Positions 17,135 to 25,370 of a DNA stretch of 64,000 nucleotides are shown here, one piece after another. The position numbers and the translations under genes were made by a program. The notes under the pieces were generated by a model that did not search any database, was not told where the DNA came from, and worked only from the letters and a program-made list of their open reading frames with translations. This DNA comes from JACKCD01 sp041390905 (GTDB lineage Bacteria; Chloroflexota; Anaerolineae; Promineifilales; Promineifilaceae), in NCBI GenBank assembly GCA_041390905.1, contig JAWKPA010000012.1:1116001-1180000 (forward strand), written 5' to 3'. Numbering within the stretch: position 1 is the first letter of the stretch; every line of letters starts with the position of its first letter.

Positions 17135-17824
17135 GTGAGATTGTCAGTGATTATGCCCGTCTATAACGAACGGGAAACAATAAAAGACGCGGTGCTGGCG
17201 GTGTTGGCGGTGGAGCGTGCGGATGAGATTGTGATTGTGGACGATGGCTCGACCGATGGCACCCGCGCTCTGTATGATGAAATTTCCGACCTGGACAGTT
17301 GTATTCAGGTACATTTGCACCCGCAAAATATGGGCAAGGGAGCGGCTGTTCGCACTGGCTTTGCCAAAGCCACCGGCGACATTTTGCTCATCCAGGATGC
17401 CGATTTGGAGTATGACCCGCGTGATTATCCGGCGTTGGTGCGGCCGATTGAGGAGGGAAAAGCGGTCGTTGTTTATGGCTCCCGCTTTCGCGGTGGTCCC
17501 ACCAAGACGATGTTTTTCTGGCATATGGTGGGCAACAAGCTGCTGACGCTCATCACCAACATCGTTTACAACACCATTTTGAGCGACATGGAGACCTGTT
17601 ACAAGGTGTTTCGTGCCGACGTTGTTCGTGCCATTCCCCTACGTGCCAAAGGGTTTGAGTTTGAACCAGAAATTACCTCCAAAGTGCTTAAACGGGGTCA
17701 TCGCATTTATGAAGTGCCGATTTCCTATAACGGACGTGAGTTTGACGAGGGGAAAAAGCTGAACCCGTGGCGGGAGGGGCCAAAGGCATTGTACTATCTG
17801 TTGAAATATCGGTTTGTTGATTGA
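17135..17824 (+). CDS. Family 2 glycosyltransferase (dolichyl-phosphate mannosyltransferase type)
   Basis: The 229-aa GT-A fold protein starts RLSVIMPVYNERETI and has EIVIVDDGSTDGT, the metal motif QDADLEYDP and a later ETCYKVFRAD. It lacks C-terminal membrane helices, as in the short polyprenyl-phosphate sugar synthases. It probably loads a sugar onto a lipid carrier that feeds the membrane enzymes encoded next. GTG start at 17135 with GAAGGTGAG just upstream. Confidence 0.85.
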   Translation: MRLSVIMPVYNERETIKDAVLAVLAVERADEIVIVDDGSTDGTRALYDEISDLDSCIQVHLHPQNMGKGAAVRTGFAKATGDILLIQDADLEYDPRDYPALVRPIEEGKAVVVYGSRFRGGPTKTMFFWHMVGNKLLTLITNIVYNTILSDMETCYKVFRADVVRAIPLRAKGFEFEPEITSKVLKRGHRIYEVPISYNGREFDEGKKLNPWREGPKALYYLLKYRFVD

Positions 17825-17886
17825 TGGAGATTGGAGATTGGAGATTAACCAGGCACCAATCTCCAATCTCCAATCTCTAATCTCCC
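17823..17886. repeat. Dyad of GATTGGAGATT words
   Basis: Tandem GGAGATT words on the left are complementary to CAATCTCC words on the right, giving a long hairpin. It fills the gap up to the next gene and displaces its ribosome-binding region. Related copies are at 35150-35222 and 39754-39828. Confidence 0.75.
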
Positions 17887-17892
17887 TTCCCC

Positions 17893-19464
17893 TTGCTCCG
17901 TTTAGTTAAACAATGGCTGCTTTTCCTCTTTTTCCTCGGCTTTTTTTTGCGGCTGCGGGGGCTGTTTGCCAATACGTTCCATGCCGATGAGGCGTTGTTT
18001 ACAAGCTGGGCGCGGTGGGTGCGGTCGGGTCATGACGTTTTTTTGCTGACGCAGCAGGTGGATAAGCCGCCGCTGCTGGTTTACTTGCAAACGGCCGTTT
18101 TTCTCCTCTTCCCCCCCACCGCGATGTGGGCGGCACGGCTGCCCAACTGGGTGGCCTCGCTGCTGCTGCCGCCGCTGGTGGGGCGGAAGGTGTGGGGCTG
18201 GTTTGGGGAAGCAGAAACGGCCGTTTTTGCCACCACCTTCCTCACCCTCGCCCCCCTCGCCATCCAATTTAGCCCCACTGCCTTCACCGACCCGCTGCTC
18301 GTTTTCTTTTTGTGGCTGGCGCTGCCGGGAATGGGACGCGGACTAACGCGGACCAACGCGGATAAATCTGCGAAATCTTTGACTTGGTATGGCTTTTTCT
18401 TTGGCTGCGCCCTGCTGACCAAGCACCAGGCGTGGCTTTTTTTGCCGCTGATTGTGGCAATGGGGTGGTTGGCGGGGTGGCGGCGGCGGAATTGGCAACG
18501 CTGGCTGGCGGGGTGGCTGCCGCTGCTGCTGGTGCTGGTTGTTTGGGAGGTGGGCAGAAACGGCCGTTTTCTCCTCTGGCAGCAACAGTTAGACAACTTT
18601 GGCGGGCTGCGGCTGATTTGGTCGTGGGAGCTGTGGCCTCGGCTGCTGGCGTGGGGGAAGCTGGGAAAAACGGCCGTTGGCGGCACATTCATTGGTCTCA
18701 TCCTCGTTTTTTACCTCATTTGGACGCTGTGGCACACGATTAGGGGGGCAAACCGGGAAATTCCACGCAAAGACGCAAAGACGCAAAGAAACACACGCTA
18801 CCTTTGCGCCTTTGCGACTTGGCGTGATCTTTTAAATATGCCACATCCGCTGGATACTGTCCTGGCACTCTACCTCATTAGCTATCTGGCCTTCCACTGG
18901 CTGCTCGCCATTCCCGTCTGGGATCGCTACTGGCTGCCGCTGCTGCCGCTGCTGGCCGTGCTGCTGGGCAGGGGATTGAAGAATTTACCGCAGAGGACGC
19001 AGAGATCGCAAAGAAAAGAAAAATCTCTGCGCCCTTTGCGGTTCAATTTCTTCTTCTTACTGCTGATGCTGCCAACGGCCGTTCAGGCGCAAAACGGCCG
19101 TTTTCCCATCGGCGGCTACCCCGAAGCCGACGACGGCGCGGCCATTGTGGGGCAATATTTAGCCACTCAACCCTACGGCACTGTCTTGTATGACCATTGG
19201 TATAGCTGGCAGTGGCGTTACCATTTATTCAACCAGCGTGTTTACGTAAGCTGGTTTCCCCACCCCGCCGCCCTGGTCGAAGATTTGCAGGTGTTTGGCG
19301 ATGGCGACGGGGAGCGGTTTTTGGTGCTGCCCCCCGGCGACAGTGGGCAACCAGTGCGCCGCGCTGTAGAATCGGCTGGCTTTTGGCTGCGGCCCGTGCC
19401 GCTGCCCATGCCCACCCGGATGACGCTCTATGAAGTTGAAAAACAGCCTGATGCAACAAGATGA
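17893..19464 (+). CDS. Membrane glycosyltransferase (GT39/ArnT-like), with in-frame repeat insertions
   Basis: About 523 aa with roughly ten membrane helices. The N-terminal FHADEALFTSWARWVRSG, with DE in the first loop, and DKPPLLVYLQTAVF match PMT/ArnT-type transferases that use lipid-linked sugars. The only start in frame after a TAA at 17878 is TTG 17893, and no ribosome site precedes it, so the true 5' end may have been altered by the adjoining repeat. Three stretches derive from intergenic-type repeats: RTNADKSAK near 18340-18377, REIPRKDAKTQRNTR near 18763-18824, and PQRTQRSQRKEK near 18976-19045. Five palindromes occur. Probably functional, acceptor unknown. Confidence 0.75.
   Translation: MLRLVKQWLLFLFFLGFFLRLRGLFANTFHADEALFTSWARWVRSGHDVFLLTQQVDKPPLLVYLQTAVFLLFPPTAMWAARLPNWVASLLLPPLVGRKVWGWFGEAETAVFATTFLTLAPLAIQFSPTAFTDPLLVFFLWLALPGMGRGLTRTNADKSAKSLTWYGFFFGCALLTKHQAWLFLPLIVAMGWLAGWRRRNWQRWLAGWLPLLLVLVVWEVGRNGRFLLWQQQLDNFGGLRLIWSWELWPRLLAWGKLGKTAVGGTFIGLILVFYLIWTLWHTIRGANREIPRKDAKTQRNTRYLCAFATWRDLLNMPHPLDTVLALYLISYLAFHWLLAIPVWDRYWLPLLPLLAVLLGRGLKNLPQRTQRSQRKEKSLRPLRFNFFFLLLMLPTAVQAQNGRFPIGGYPEADDGAAIVGQYLATQPYGTVLYDHWYSWQWRYHLFNQRVYVSWFPHPAALVEDLQVFGDGDGERFLVLPPGDSGQPVRRAVESAGFWLRPVPLPMPTRMTLYEVEKQPDATR
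18763..18824. repeat. CGCAAAGA-word dyad inside a coding region
   Basis: ACGCAAAG is iterated three times, then a complementary CTTTGCGCCTTTGCG arm. The same element occurs in a non-coding gap at 23064-23126. Here the reading frame stays open across it. Confidence 0.7.
18976..19045. repeat. CCGCAGAGGACGCAGAG-word dyad inside a coding region
   Basis: TTGAA...CCGCAGAGGACGCAGAGATCGCAAAG pairs with CTCTGCGCCCTTTGCGGTTCAA. In frame in the GT39-like gene. Confidence 0.65.
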
Positions 19465-22345
19465 GAATGGAACGCAGATTTCCCTGATTGGCTTGATAAT
19501 CAGGAAAATCTGCGTCCCACTTCTTCTTCTCACTCTGATACTCCTTTTTTTGCACAAGCTGGCTCTGGGCAACCTGATTTTGGCGCGGGGTGATACTTTT
19601 CTCTACTTTTACCCCTATTGGTATGCGGCGGCGGCGGCGCTGCGGGCGGGGCGCGTGCCGCTGTGGAACCCCGACATTTTTATGGGTGTCCCCTTTTTAG
19701 CCAACAGCCAGGTCGGTTTTTTCTACCCGCTCAACTGGCCGCTGTGGCTACTGCTGCCCACTCCCTACGCCGTCACGGTTTCGATTGTGCTGCATCTGGC
19801 AATTGGTGGCGCGGGGGCGTATGGGGCGGGGCGGCGGCTGTTGAGGCTGGGGCGAACGGGGGCGTTGTTAACGGCCGTTTCCTTCACCCTCGGCGGTTAT
19901 GTCACAGCCCAGGTCGAACACGTCAATCAGTTGCAGGGGATGGCGTGGCTGCCGTGGTTTTTTGTGGTGGCAGGGAGATTGGAGGCTTGTCCTGAGCAAG
20001 GCCGAAGGATTGGAGATTGGAGATTAGCGGGGCGGCGGGCGTGGTGGTTGGCGGGGTTGTTTGCGCTGCAACTGCTGGCGGGGCATACGCAAACGGTGTT
20101 TATCACGGTGGTGGGGCTGGGTGTATGGTTGCTGGTAACGCTGTGGCAAACATTACGCCACACTGTCCGCGTTCGTCCGCGTTCGTCCGCGTCCCATCTC
20201 TTGCTGCCATTTGTGCTGGGCGGGGTGATGGCACTGGGGTTAACGGCCGTTCAACTCCTACCTACCCTCGAACTCAGCCAGCTTTCCAGCCGCCAGGGGG
20301 GGCTAAACGTCAACGAAGTGCTGTCCTTTTCCTGGAACCCGCTGCTGGCGGCGCATTCGCTGCTGCCTGCCTGGGGGCAGTCGCTCTTTAGCGAATACGT
20401 TGCCTTTTTGCCGCTGACAGTGCTGCTGTTGGCGGGGGTGGGGGCGTGGCAATGGCGGCAAAACGGCAAGCCCGTTTTGCCCCTCATCCTCCTGGCAGTT
20501 GTGGGGTTGCTGCTGGCGTTGGGGCAATTTAACCCGCTCAATTGGCTGCTGGCGCGGCTGCCCGGCTTCAACCTGTTTCGCGCCCCCGCCCGCTGGCTGC
20601 TGCTCTACACGCTAGCGGTGTCGCTGCTGGCGGGGCTGGGATTGGAAACGGTGGCGGCGAGCAAGCTGAGTAAACGGGCAATGGGCTGGATAACGGCCGT
20701 TCTCCTCCTCCTCATCGCCTGGGGCATTGGCAGCCGCTGGCTGGCTGGCCTCATCCCCACCGGAGCCGAAGCCCCCTACCAACCCATTGCCCCCGCCACC
20801 ATGCTGCTCTGGCTGGGCGAACTGGCCTTGTGCTGGCTCATTATTTGGGTGGGATGGAAGAATAGATGCGCGGATGACACGGATTTAAGCGGATTTTCGC
20901 TGATCAGAACAAAAAAAATCTGCGAAAATCCGCCACGATCCGCATCATCCGCGCACCCATTTCCTATCCGCGTTCGTCCGCGTTTGTCCGCGTCCCATCT
21001 CCTCCTCGCCCTCGCCGTTATCAGCCTCTACCTCAGTTCCCGCAGCCTCCCCTACAACCACCCGACCACTCCCGAAGCGTTTTTTGATTTGCGCCCCCCC
21101 AGCACCCGTCTGCTGGCGGGCAATCGGGATGCTTTGCCGCCAGACCGCTTCCTCAGCTTGTCCAACATCTTTTTTGACCCCGGCGATCAGGCTGAAATTG
21201 ACACCATTTACGCTGGGCTGCTGGACGAGCAGGCGCGGTTTGATTACACGGTGGCGATTAAGCAAAAGGAGATCATCGGCCCCAATTTGCCGATGGTTTA
21301 TGGGTTGCCGACGGTGGACGGGTTTGACGGGGGGATTTTGCCGCTGGCTGCGTATAGTCGGTTTGTGCAGGCAGTTTTGCTGGACGGCCAGCCGACGACC
21401 GACGGCCGTTTACGGGAATTTTTAACGGCCGTTCCTCCCCCCCACTGGCTCGACCTGCTCAACGTCCGCTACCTCATCACCGACAAGGTGGGGGATGCCT
21501 GGCGCGAGGGGGTGTTTTTTGATTTGCAGCACCCGGTGGCACTGGGCGAAAACGATGTGGCGACGGTGGGCTACGTGCCACCGTTTGCCGCCACCGAACT
21601 GTGGCTGGTTGCCAGCGGCGAAGCGGGGGAAGTGCAGGTGACAACGGCGGCAGGTGAAACCTGGCAGTTGCTGCCGGAGCAGGCGGGGGAAGATTGGCGG
21701 CGCGTTGTGTTGCCCAAAGCTGCCGAATTGACCGCGATAACGCTGCAAGGGTGTAGGCAACCTTGTGATGCCGCGTGGCAGGTGGCCGGGTTGACGCTGG
21801 TAGACAGCCGCGACGGGGCGTTTCAGCCGCTGGTGCTGGGTAACTATCGGCTGATTCATTCGGGGGATGTGAAGATTTATGAGAATCTGGACGTGCTGCC
21901 CCGCGTGCTGGCGCTGACGGGTTGGCAAGTGGGGATGAACGCGGCTGAGGCTTTGGTTTTGTTGCAGGGGGTGGATGTGGGGAAAACGGCCGTTATTGAC
22001 GCATCCAAGCCCCCACCCCCACCCAGCGGCACTCCCCCCACGGCCACCATCACCGCCTATGCGCCGGAGCGGGTGGTCATTGCCACGGCTGGTGAACAGC
22101 TTAGCCTGCTGCTGCTGACCGATGCTATGTATCCGGGGTGGGAGGTGACGGTGGATGGGGAAACGGCCGTTTCCATCACCACCGATGCCCTTTTTCGCGG
22201 CGTGTTCGTGCCAGCGGGCAGCCATGAGGTGGTGTGGGAATTTCGGTCAAGGGCGTGGGAAAACGGCCGTTTGCTTTCGCTGCTGACGCTGCTGCTGTGG
22301 GGGGCGAGTGGCGTTTGGCTGTGGTGGTGGGTGGGAAGGAAATAA
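19430..22345 (+). CDS. Large YfhO-type membrane protein
   Basis: The 971-aa product has about a dozen membrane helices and a C-terminal beta-rich extracellular part. RGDTFLYFYPYWYAAAAALRAGRVPLWNPDIFMGVPF and ANSQVGFFYPLNW are typical of the YfhO family, which helps glycosylate wall polymers in Firmicutes. The gene overlaps the previous one by 35 bp. The first ~30 residues (DENGTQISLIGLIIRKICVP) come from a repeat also found between genes at 29461. Further in-frame repeat stretches are RRIGDWRLAG (19975-20026), VRPRSSASHLLL (20163-20199), RCADDTDLSGFS (20865-20957) and VRPRLSASHLLL (20966-21000). Seven palindromes occur. Confidence 0.75.
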   Translation: MKLKNSLMQQDENGTQISLIGLIIRKICVPLLLLTLILLFLHKLALGNLILARGDTFLYFYPYWYAAAAALRAGRVPLWNPDIFMGVPFLANSQVGFFYPLNWPLWLLLPTPYAVTVSIVLHLAIGGAGAYGAGRRLLRLGRTGALLTAVSFTLGGYVTAQVEHVNQLQGMAWLPWFFVVAGRLEACPEQGRRIGDWRLAGRRAWWLAGLFALQLLAGHTQTVFITVVGLGVWLLVTLWQTLRHTVRVRPRSSASHLLLPFVLGGVMALGLTAVQLLPTLELSQLSSRQGGLNVNEVLSFSWNPLLAAHSLLPAWGQSLFSEYVAFLPLTVLLLAGVGAWQWRQNGKPVLPLILLAVVGLLLALGQFNPLNWLLARLPGFNLFRAPARWLLLYTLAVSLLAGLGLETVAASKLSKRAMGWITAVLLLLIAWGIGSRWLAGLIPTGAEAPYQPIAPATMLLWLGELALCWLIIWVGWKNRCADDTDLSGFSLIRTKKICENPPRSASSAHPFPIRVRPRLSASHLLLALAVISLYLSSRSLPYNHPTTPEAFFDLRPPSTRLLAGNRDALPPDRFLSLSNIFFDPGDQAEIDTIYAGLLDEQARFDYTVAIKQKEIIGPNLPMVYGLPTVDGFDGGILPLAAYSRFVQAVLLDGQPTTDGRLREFLTAVPPPHWLDLLNVRYLITDKVGDAWREGVFFDLQHPVALGENDVATVGYVPPFAATELWLVASGEAGEVQVTTAAGETWQLLPEQAGEDWRRVVLPKAAELTAITLQGCRQPCDAAWQVAGLTLVDSRDGAFQPLVLGNYRLIHSGDVKIYENLDVLPRVLALTGWQVGMNAAEALVLLQGVDVGKTAVIDASKPPPPPSGTPPTATITAYAPERVVIATAGEQLSLLLLTDAMYPGWEVTVDGETAVSITTDALFRGVFVPAGSHEVVWEFRSRAWENGRLLSLLTLLLWGASGVWLWWWVGRK
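19464..19520. repeat. ACGCAGATTT dyad at a gene start
   Basis: GGAACGCAGATTTCCCTGATT pairs with AATCAGGAAAATCTGCGTCCC. It encodes part of the N-terminus of the 971-aa protein. Related to 29461-29533 and 36595-36671. Confidence 0.7.
20865..20957. repeat. GCGGAT-word dyad inside a coding region
   Basis: GATGCGCGGATGACACGGATTTAAGCGGATTTTCG pairs with CGAAAATCCGCCACGATCCGCATCATCCGCGCA around a poly-A loop. It is in frame, in a loop between membrane helices of the 971-aa protein. Confidence 0.7.
20966..21000. repeat. CGTTCGTCCG tandem, second copy
   Basis: TCCGCGTTCGTCCGCGTTTGTCCGCGTCCCATCTC is a near copy of 20163-20199 in the same gene. Both encode RVRPRxSASHLLL, so the protein holds an internal repeat of non-protein origin. 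Confidence 0.7.
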
Positions 22346-22404
22346 ACGGCCGTTTTTCCCTGCTGCGATCTTTAGGGGGTTGTGCTATTGTATAGGCATG
22401 ATTG

Positions 22405-22503
22405 ATGGAAAATAAGAGTCGGCGCCGTTCGGAGCGTCCTCAAAGGTGGTTTTTTGCTGATAGCAATGTGGCCGAGATTGTTTTGGTACCAGGTACACGA
22501 TAA
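22405..22503 (+). CDS. Possible 32-aa small protein upstream of ptsH
   Basis: An open frame from ATG 22405 to TAA 22501 encodes MENKSRRRSERPQRWFFADS followed by 12 more residues ending VPGTR. It is basic at the start and ends 10 bp before ptsH. No clear ribosome site is visible. I recognise no family. It could be a leader peptide, a small protein or chance. Confidence 0.25.
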   Translation: MENKSRRRSERPQRWFFADSNVAEIVLVPGTR

Positions 22504-22513
22504 GGAGTAGAGT

Positions 22514-22801
22514 ATGGCAGAGGTAATCTTAACTGTTCAACATGAAGCTGGGCTGCACGCCCGCCCCTTAGCCCAGTTTGTCAAAGCAGCCAAGCAGTTT
22601 GATGCCAAAATCCAGGTGACGAGCCTGACGCGGGGCAAAGGGCCTGTGAACGGTTCAAGCCCACTGCATTTGCTGCTTTTGGCAGTATTGCAAGGGCATC
22701 AAATTAAAATTGAGGCCGTTGGGCCTGAAGCAGAGGAAGCCGTGGCGGCTTTGAAAGCACTTGTTGAAGCGGATTTTGTTGACGCGGAGTTGAGGCACTA
22801 G
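22514..22801 (+). CDS. ptsH: HPr-like phosphocarrier protein
   Basis: The 95-aa HPr fold has the phosphorylated His15 in AGLHARP. In the phosphotransferase system enzyme I passes phosphate from PEP to this histidine. The region of the regulatory Ser46 reads VNGSSPLHLLLLA, with serines at 48-49 but without the usual S-I-M-G, so HPr-kinase control is uncertain. AAGGAG lies 8 nt upstream. ptsI follows after 380 bp. No EII gene is in the window; the pair may serve a dihydroxyacetone kinase, a distant EII, or regulation. Confidence 0.9.
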   Translation: MAEVILTVQHEAGLHARPLAQFVKAAKQFDAKIQVTSLTRGKGPVNGSSPLHLLLLAVLQGHQIKIEAVGPEAEEAVAALKALVEADFVDAELRH

Positions 22802-22931
22802 TTGTTGTATAGGCGGCTGAATCAGATGGTGTGTTGTGGTTGACTATCCAATCTTTTTGAACTGCCGAGAGCGTAAAGGGTGGAGAAGGTATTGGACTAT
22901 AAACGTTAAGAAAAAGACTTGTGCTTGGCTT

Positions 22932-23020
22932 GTAGCCGAGGATTCCAATCCTCGTTCTTCTGCACAGGCGAAAGAGCGAGCTTTGGTCTGGCGAAAGCCA
23001 GATACGAAAGCCCCGGCTAC
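22932..23020. repeat. Multi-hairpin element between ptsH and ptsI
   Basis: The outer stem GTAGCCG/CGGCTAC encloses CGAGGATT-CC-AATCCTCG, a competing CTCGTTCTT/AAGAGCGAG stem, and TCTGGC-GAAA-GCCAGA with a GNRA-type tetraloop. It could be a structured RNA in the mRNA or a repeat of the REP class. Only pairing by eye supports it. Confidence 0.45.
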
Positions 23021-23063
23021 GCTGGAACCAGAAAGATTAGAGAATATCGGGAATAAGAATTTC

Positions 23064-23126
23064 TCACGCAAAGACGCAAAGGCGCCAACTGTTTTCCTTT
23101 TGTGCCTTTGCGCTTTTGCGTGACAT
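23064..23126. repeat. CGCAAAGA-word dyad
   Basis: CACGCAAAGACGCAAAGGCG pairs with CTTTGCGCTTTTGCGTG. Same family as 18763-18824. Confidence 0.7.
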
Positions 23127-23181
23127 AAAGTTAATTCCGATAATGTCTATAATCTCCAGGCTCTAATCTCTGTTTACATTT

Positions 23182-24912
23182 ATGAACACAATGACAGGTT
23201 TACCTGCCTCGCCGGGGATAGCGATTGGGCCGCTGTGGGTGTATCGGCCCGTGGCGTTGGACGTAGCGGCGCGGGTGGTGGCGGATGTGGCGACGGAGTG
23301 GGGGCGGGTGGAAACGGCCGTTTCTGTTGCCCAAAGCCAGCTTGCCACCCTTTACGACCGCGCTTTAGCCGAGGTGGGGGCGGAAGAGGCGGCCATTTTT
23401 GAAGCCCACCAGCTTTTTTTGGAAGACCCGTCGCTGCTAGAGATGATTCAGGCATCGGTAGAAGGGGAGAGCATCAACGCCGAAATGGCTGCTTACCAGG
23501 CCGCCGAAAGCTATGCCGAGATGCTGGAGGCGATGGACGACCCTTATTTTCAGGCGCGGGCGGCCGACATCCGCGACGTGGGGCGGCGGCTGGTGGCCTG
23601 TTTGCTAGGGGTGTCGCTCGACAGTGCCGCCATGCCTACCCAGCCGGTTGTGGTCATTGCCGAGGATTTAACGCCGTCGGATACGGTGGGGTTTGACAAG
23701 GAGAAGGTGCTGGGGCTGTGTACCGTGCATGGTGGCCCCACCTCCCACACGGCCATTTTGGCGCGAAGTTTGGGCATTCCGGCGGCAGTGAGCGTGCCGC
23801 TGCGGCTGCATCAGTTGGTTGAAGGGGAGATGGCGGTGTTAAACGGCCGTTCTGGCACCCTCATCCTCAACCCCGACCCCGACACGCTGGCCGCAGCCCA
23901 GGCCGAACAGCAAAGCTGGCTGGCACTCCGTTCGGCCGAGTTGGCCGAGGCGCAGGCTCCAGCCATTACCACCGACGGGCATCAGGTGGAGGTGGGGGCA
24001 AACGTGGGCAGCGTGGCCGACGCGGAAATGGCGCTGGCGTATGGCGCGGAAGGGGTGGGGCTGTTCCGCACCGAATTCTTGTATCTGGATCGGGAGACGC
24101 TGCCCAGTGAGGCGGAGCAAATTGCGGGGTACAAGGGAGTGTTTGCGGCGATTGATGAGGGTGGGAAGGAAAAACGGCCGTTGGTCGTCCGCACCCTCGA
24201 CATTGGCGGCGACAAAGAGGTGCCGTACCTCGGTTTCCACGACGAACAAAACCCGTTTTTGGGCTGGCGGGCCATCCGCATGATGGACGAACGGCCGGAC
24301 GTGGTGCTGACGCAGTTCCGCGCCCTGCTACAGGCCGGGGTCGGCCACGATTTGCGAATCATGGTGCCGATGGTTTCCAATCTGGACGAAGTGCGTCGCA
24401 CCAAGGGGCTGCTGGCCGAAGCGCGGCAGCAGCTTGTGGCCGAGGGCAAGCCGGTGGCCGCGTCGGTGCAGTTTGGCATCATGGTCGAGGTGCCGTCGGC
24501 GGCAATTTTGGCCCACCACATTGCCGCCGAGGTGGATTTTTTTAGCATTGGCACTAACGATTTGACGCAGTATACGCTGGCGGTAGACCGCACCAACGAA
24601 CGGGTGGCAAAACTGGCGAGTCCATTTCACCCGGCGGTGCTGCACTTGATCAAAATGACGATTGATGCGGCGCACGCCCAGGGCAAATGGGTGGGGGTGT
24701 GTGGCGAGTTTGCCGGGGAACCGGCGGCACTGCCTTTGCTGCTGGGGCTGGGGCTGGATGAGTTTAGCATGGCGGCAACGGCCGTTCCTACCATCAAACG
24801 CCTCATTCGCCAGTTCAGCCTGCCGCAGTGCCGCGACATCGCCGCCCACGCGCTGCGGCTGCCGACGACGGAGATGGTGGCGGCGTATTTGCGGGGGCAG
24901 GTTGGGGAGTAG
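23182..24912 (+). CDS. ptsI: PTS enzyme I (PEP-protein phosphotransferase)
   Basis: The 576-aa product has the normal length. The N-terminal domain carries the phosphorylated histidine in GGPTSHTAILARSLGIPA (near residue 190). The PEP-binding TIM barrel has GLFRTEFLYLDR, NPFLGWRAIRM, SIGTNDLTQYTLAVDR and the active cysteine in GVCGEFAGEP. It moves phosphate from PEP to HPr. The 3' end carries AACGGCCGTT at about 24778-24787. From there to beyond the stop the sequence recurs four more times downstream, between inserted accessory genes. Confidence 0.95.
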   Translation: MNTMTGLPASPGIAIGPLWVYRPVALDVAARVVADVATEWGRVETAVSVAQSQLATLYDRALAEVGAEEAAIFEAHQLFLEDPSLLEMIQASVEGESINAEMAAYQAAESYAEMLEAMDDPYFQARAADIRDVGRRLVACLLGVSLDSAAMPTQPVVVIAEDLTPSDTVGFDKEKVLGLCTVHGGPTSHTAILARSLGIPAAVSVPLRLHQLVEGEMAVLNGRSGTLILNPDPDTLAAAQAEQQSWLALRSAELAEAQAPAITTDGHQVEVGANVGSVADAEMALAYGAEGVGLFRTEFLYLDRETLPSEAEQIAGYKGVFAAIDEGGKEKRPLVVRTLDIGGDKEVPYLGFHDEQNPFLGWRAIRMMDERPDVVLTQFRALLQAGVGHDLRIMVPMVSNLDEVRRTKGLLAEARQQLVAEGKPVAASVQFGIMVEVPSAAILAHHIAAEVDFFSIGTNDLTQYTLAVDRTNERVAKLASPFHPAVLHLIKMTIDAAHAQGKWVGVCGEFAGEPAALPLLLGLGLDEFSMAATAVPTIKRLIRQFSLPQCRDIAAHALRLPTTEMVAAYLRGQVGE

Positions 24913-24970
24913 TGGAGTGTGGGGGTGGGGGGGGAAACGGCCGTTTTTCAATCAAGCAATGGATAACGGC
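24781..24970 (+). repeat. ptsI 3'-end unit, copy 1 (native)
   Basis: From the right half of the palindrome in ptsI, through the last ~43 codons, a G-rich tract (GGGGGTGGGGGGGG), another palindrome, and TCAATCAAGCAATGGATAACGGC. Later copies align to this unit. The last codons of the first HNH gene lie in its far end. Confidence 0.85.
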
Positions 24971-25367
24971 CTATTTCCATTAAACTTTGCCTGTGCAGCA
25001 ACTGTTGCGGGCTGTTCATTTGCAATAAGCGAACGGTAGCGCGGCCAACGGCCGTTTGACCGACAATATAAACTCCGCGCAACACAAAATGCTCATCCCA
25101 TCGTTGGGCGCGAGGGTTAGAAAGTAACGTAAGTTCCTGTGTCACAGGATCAAATGTTGTTAAGTCGGAGCCTTTGTGACGATTGCAGAGTAAGCAAGAA
25201 AGTGCCAGATTCATTAACTCTGTTTTGCCTTCATGTTTGAGGGCGATAACGTGATCAATTTGGTGGGAGAAAGGCGTATCATCCTGGTGGATCAGGCAGT
25301 ATTCGCATAAGCCATGAGCGCGGGCAATCACCTGCTGGCGCAATTCATTGGGAATGTAGGCGGTCAT
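24948..25367 (-). CDS. HNH endonuclease 1
   Basis: The 139-aa product has a zinc-bound HNH fold: CEYC (about residues 21-24), the catalytic IDHVIAL, then N-L-A-L-SCLLCNRHKGSD with the second Cys pair. Such small HNH nucleases are metal-dependent DNA or RNA nickases; the target here is unknown. The partner gene ends 3 bp upstream on the same strand. Its last residues, MEIGRYPLLD, are encoded by the end of the ptsI 3'-end unit. One palindrome encodes QTAVG. Confidence 0.75.
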   Translation of the reverse strand: MTAYIPNELRQQVIARAHGLCEYCLIHQDDTPFSHQIDHVIALKHEGKTELMNLALSCLLCNRHKGSDLTTFDPVTQELTLLSNPRAQRWDEHFVLRGVYIVGQTAVGRATVRLLQMNSPQQLLHRQSLMEIGRYPLLD

Positions 25368-25370
25368 GAA

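Larger units (their letters stand above)
22802..23181. other. ptsH-ptsI gap with structured element and dyad repeat
   Basis: No gene is supported, although a frame stays open at 22836-23123. It contains the multi-hairpin element at 22932-23020 and the CGCAAAGA dyad at 23064-23126. Confidence 0.5.

Noticed and set aside
22836..23123. 95-codon open frame between ptsH and ptsI
   Set aside because: Composed of hairpin elements and a CGCAAAGA dyad that recur elsewhere in non-coding DNA.
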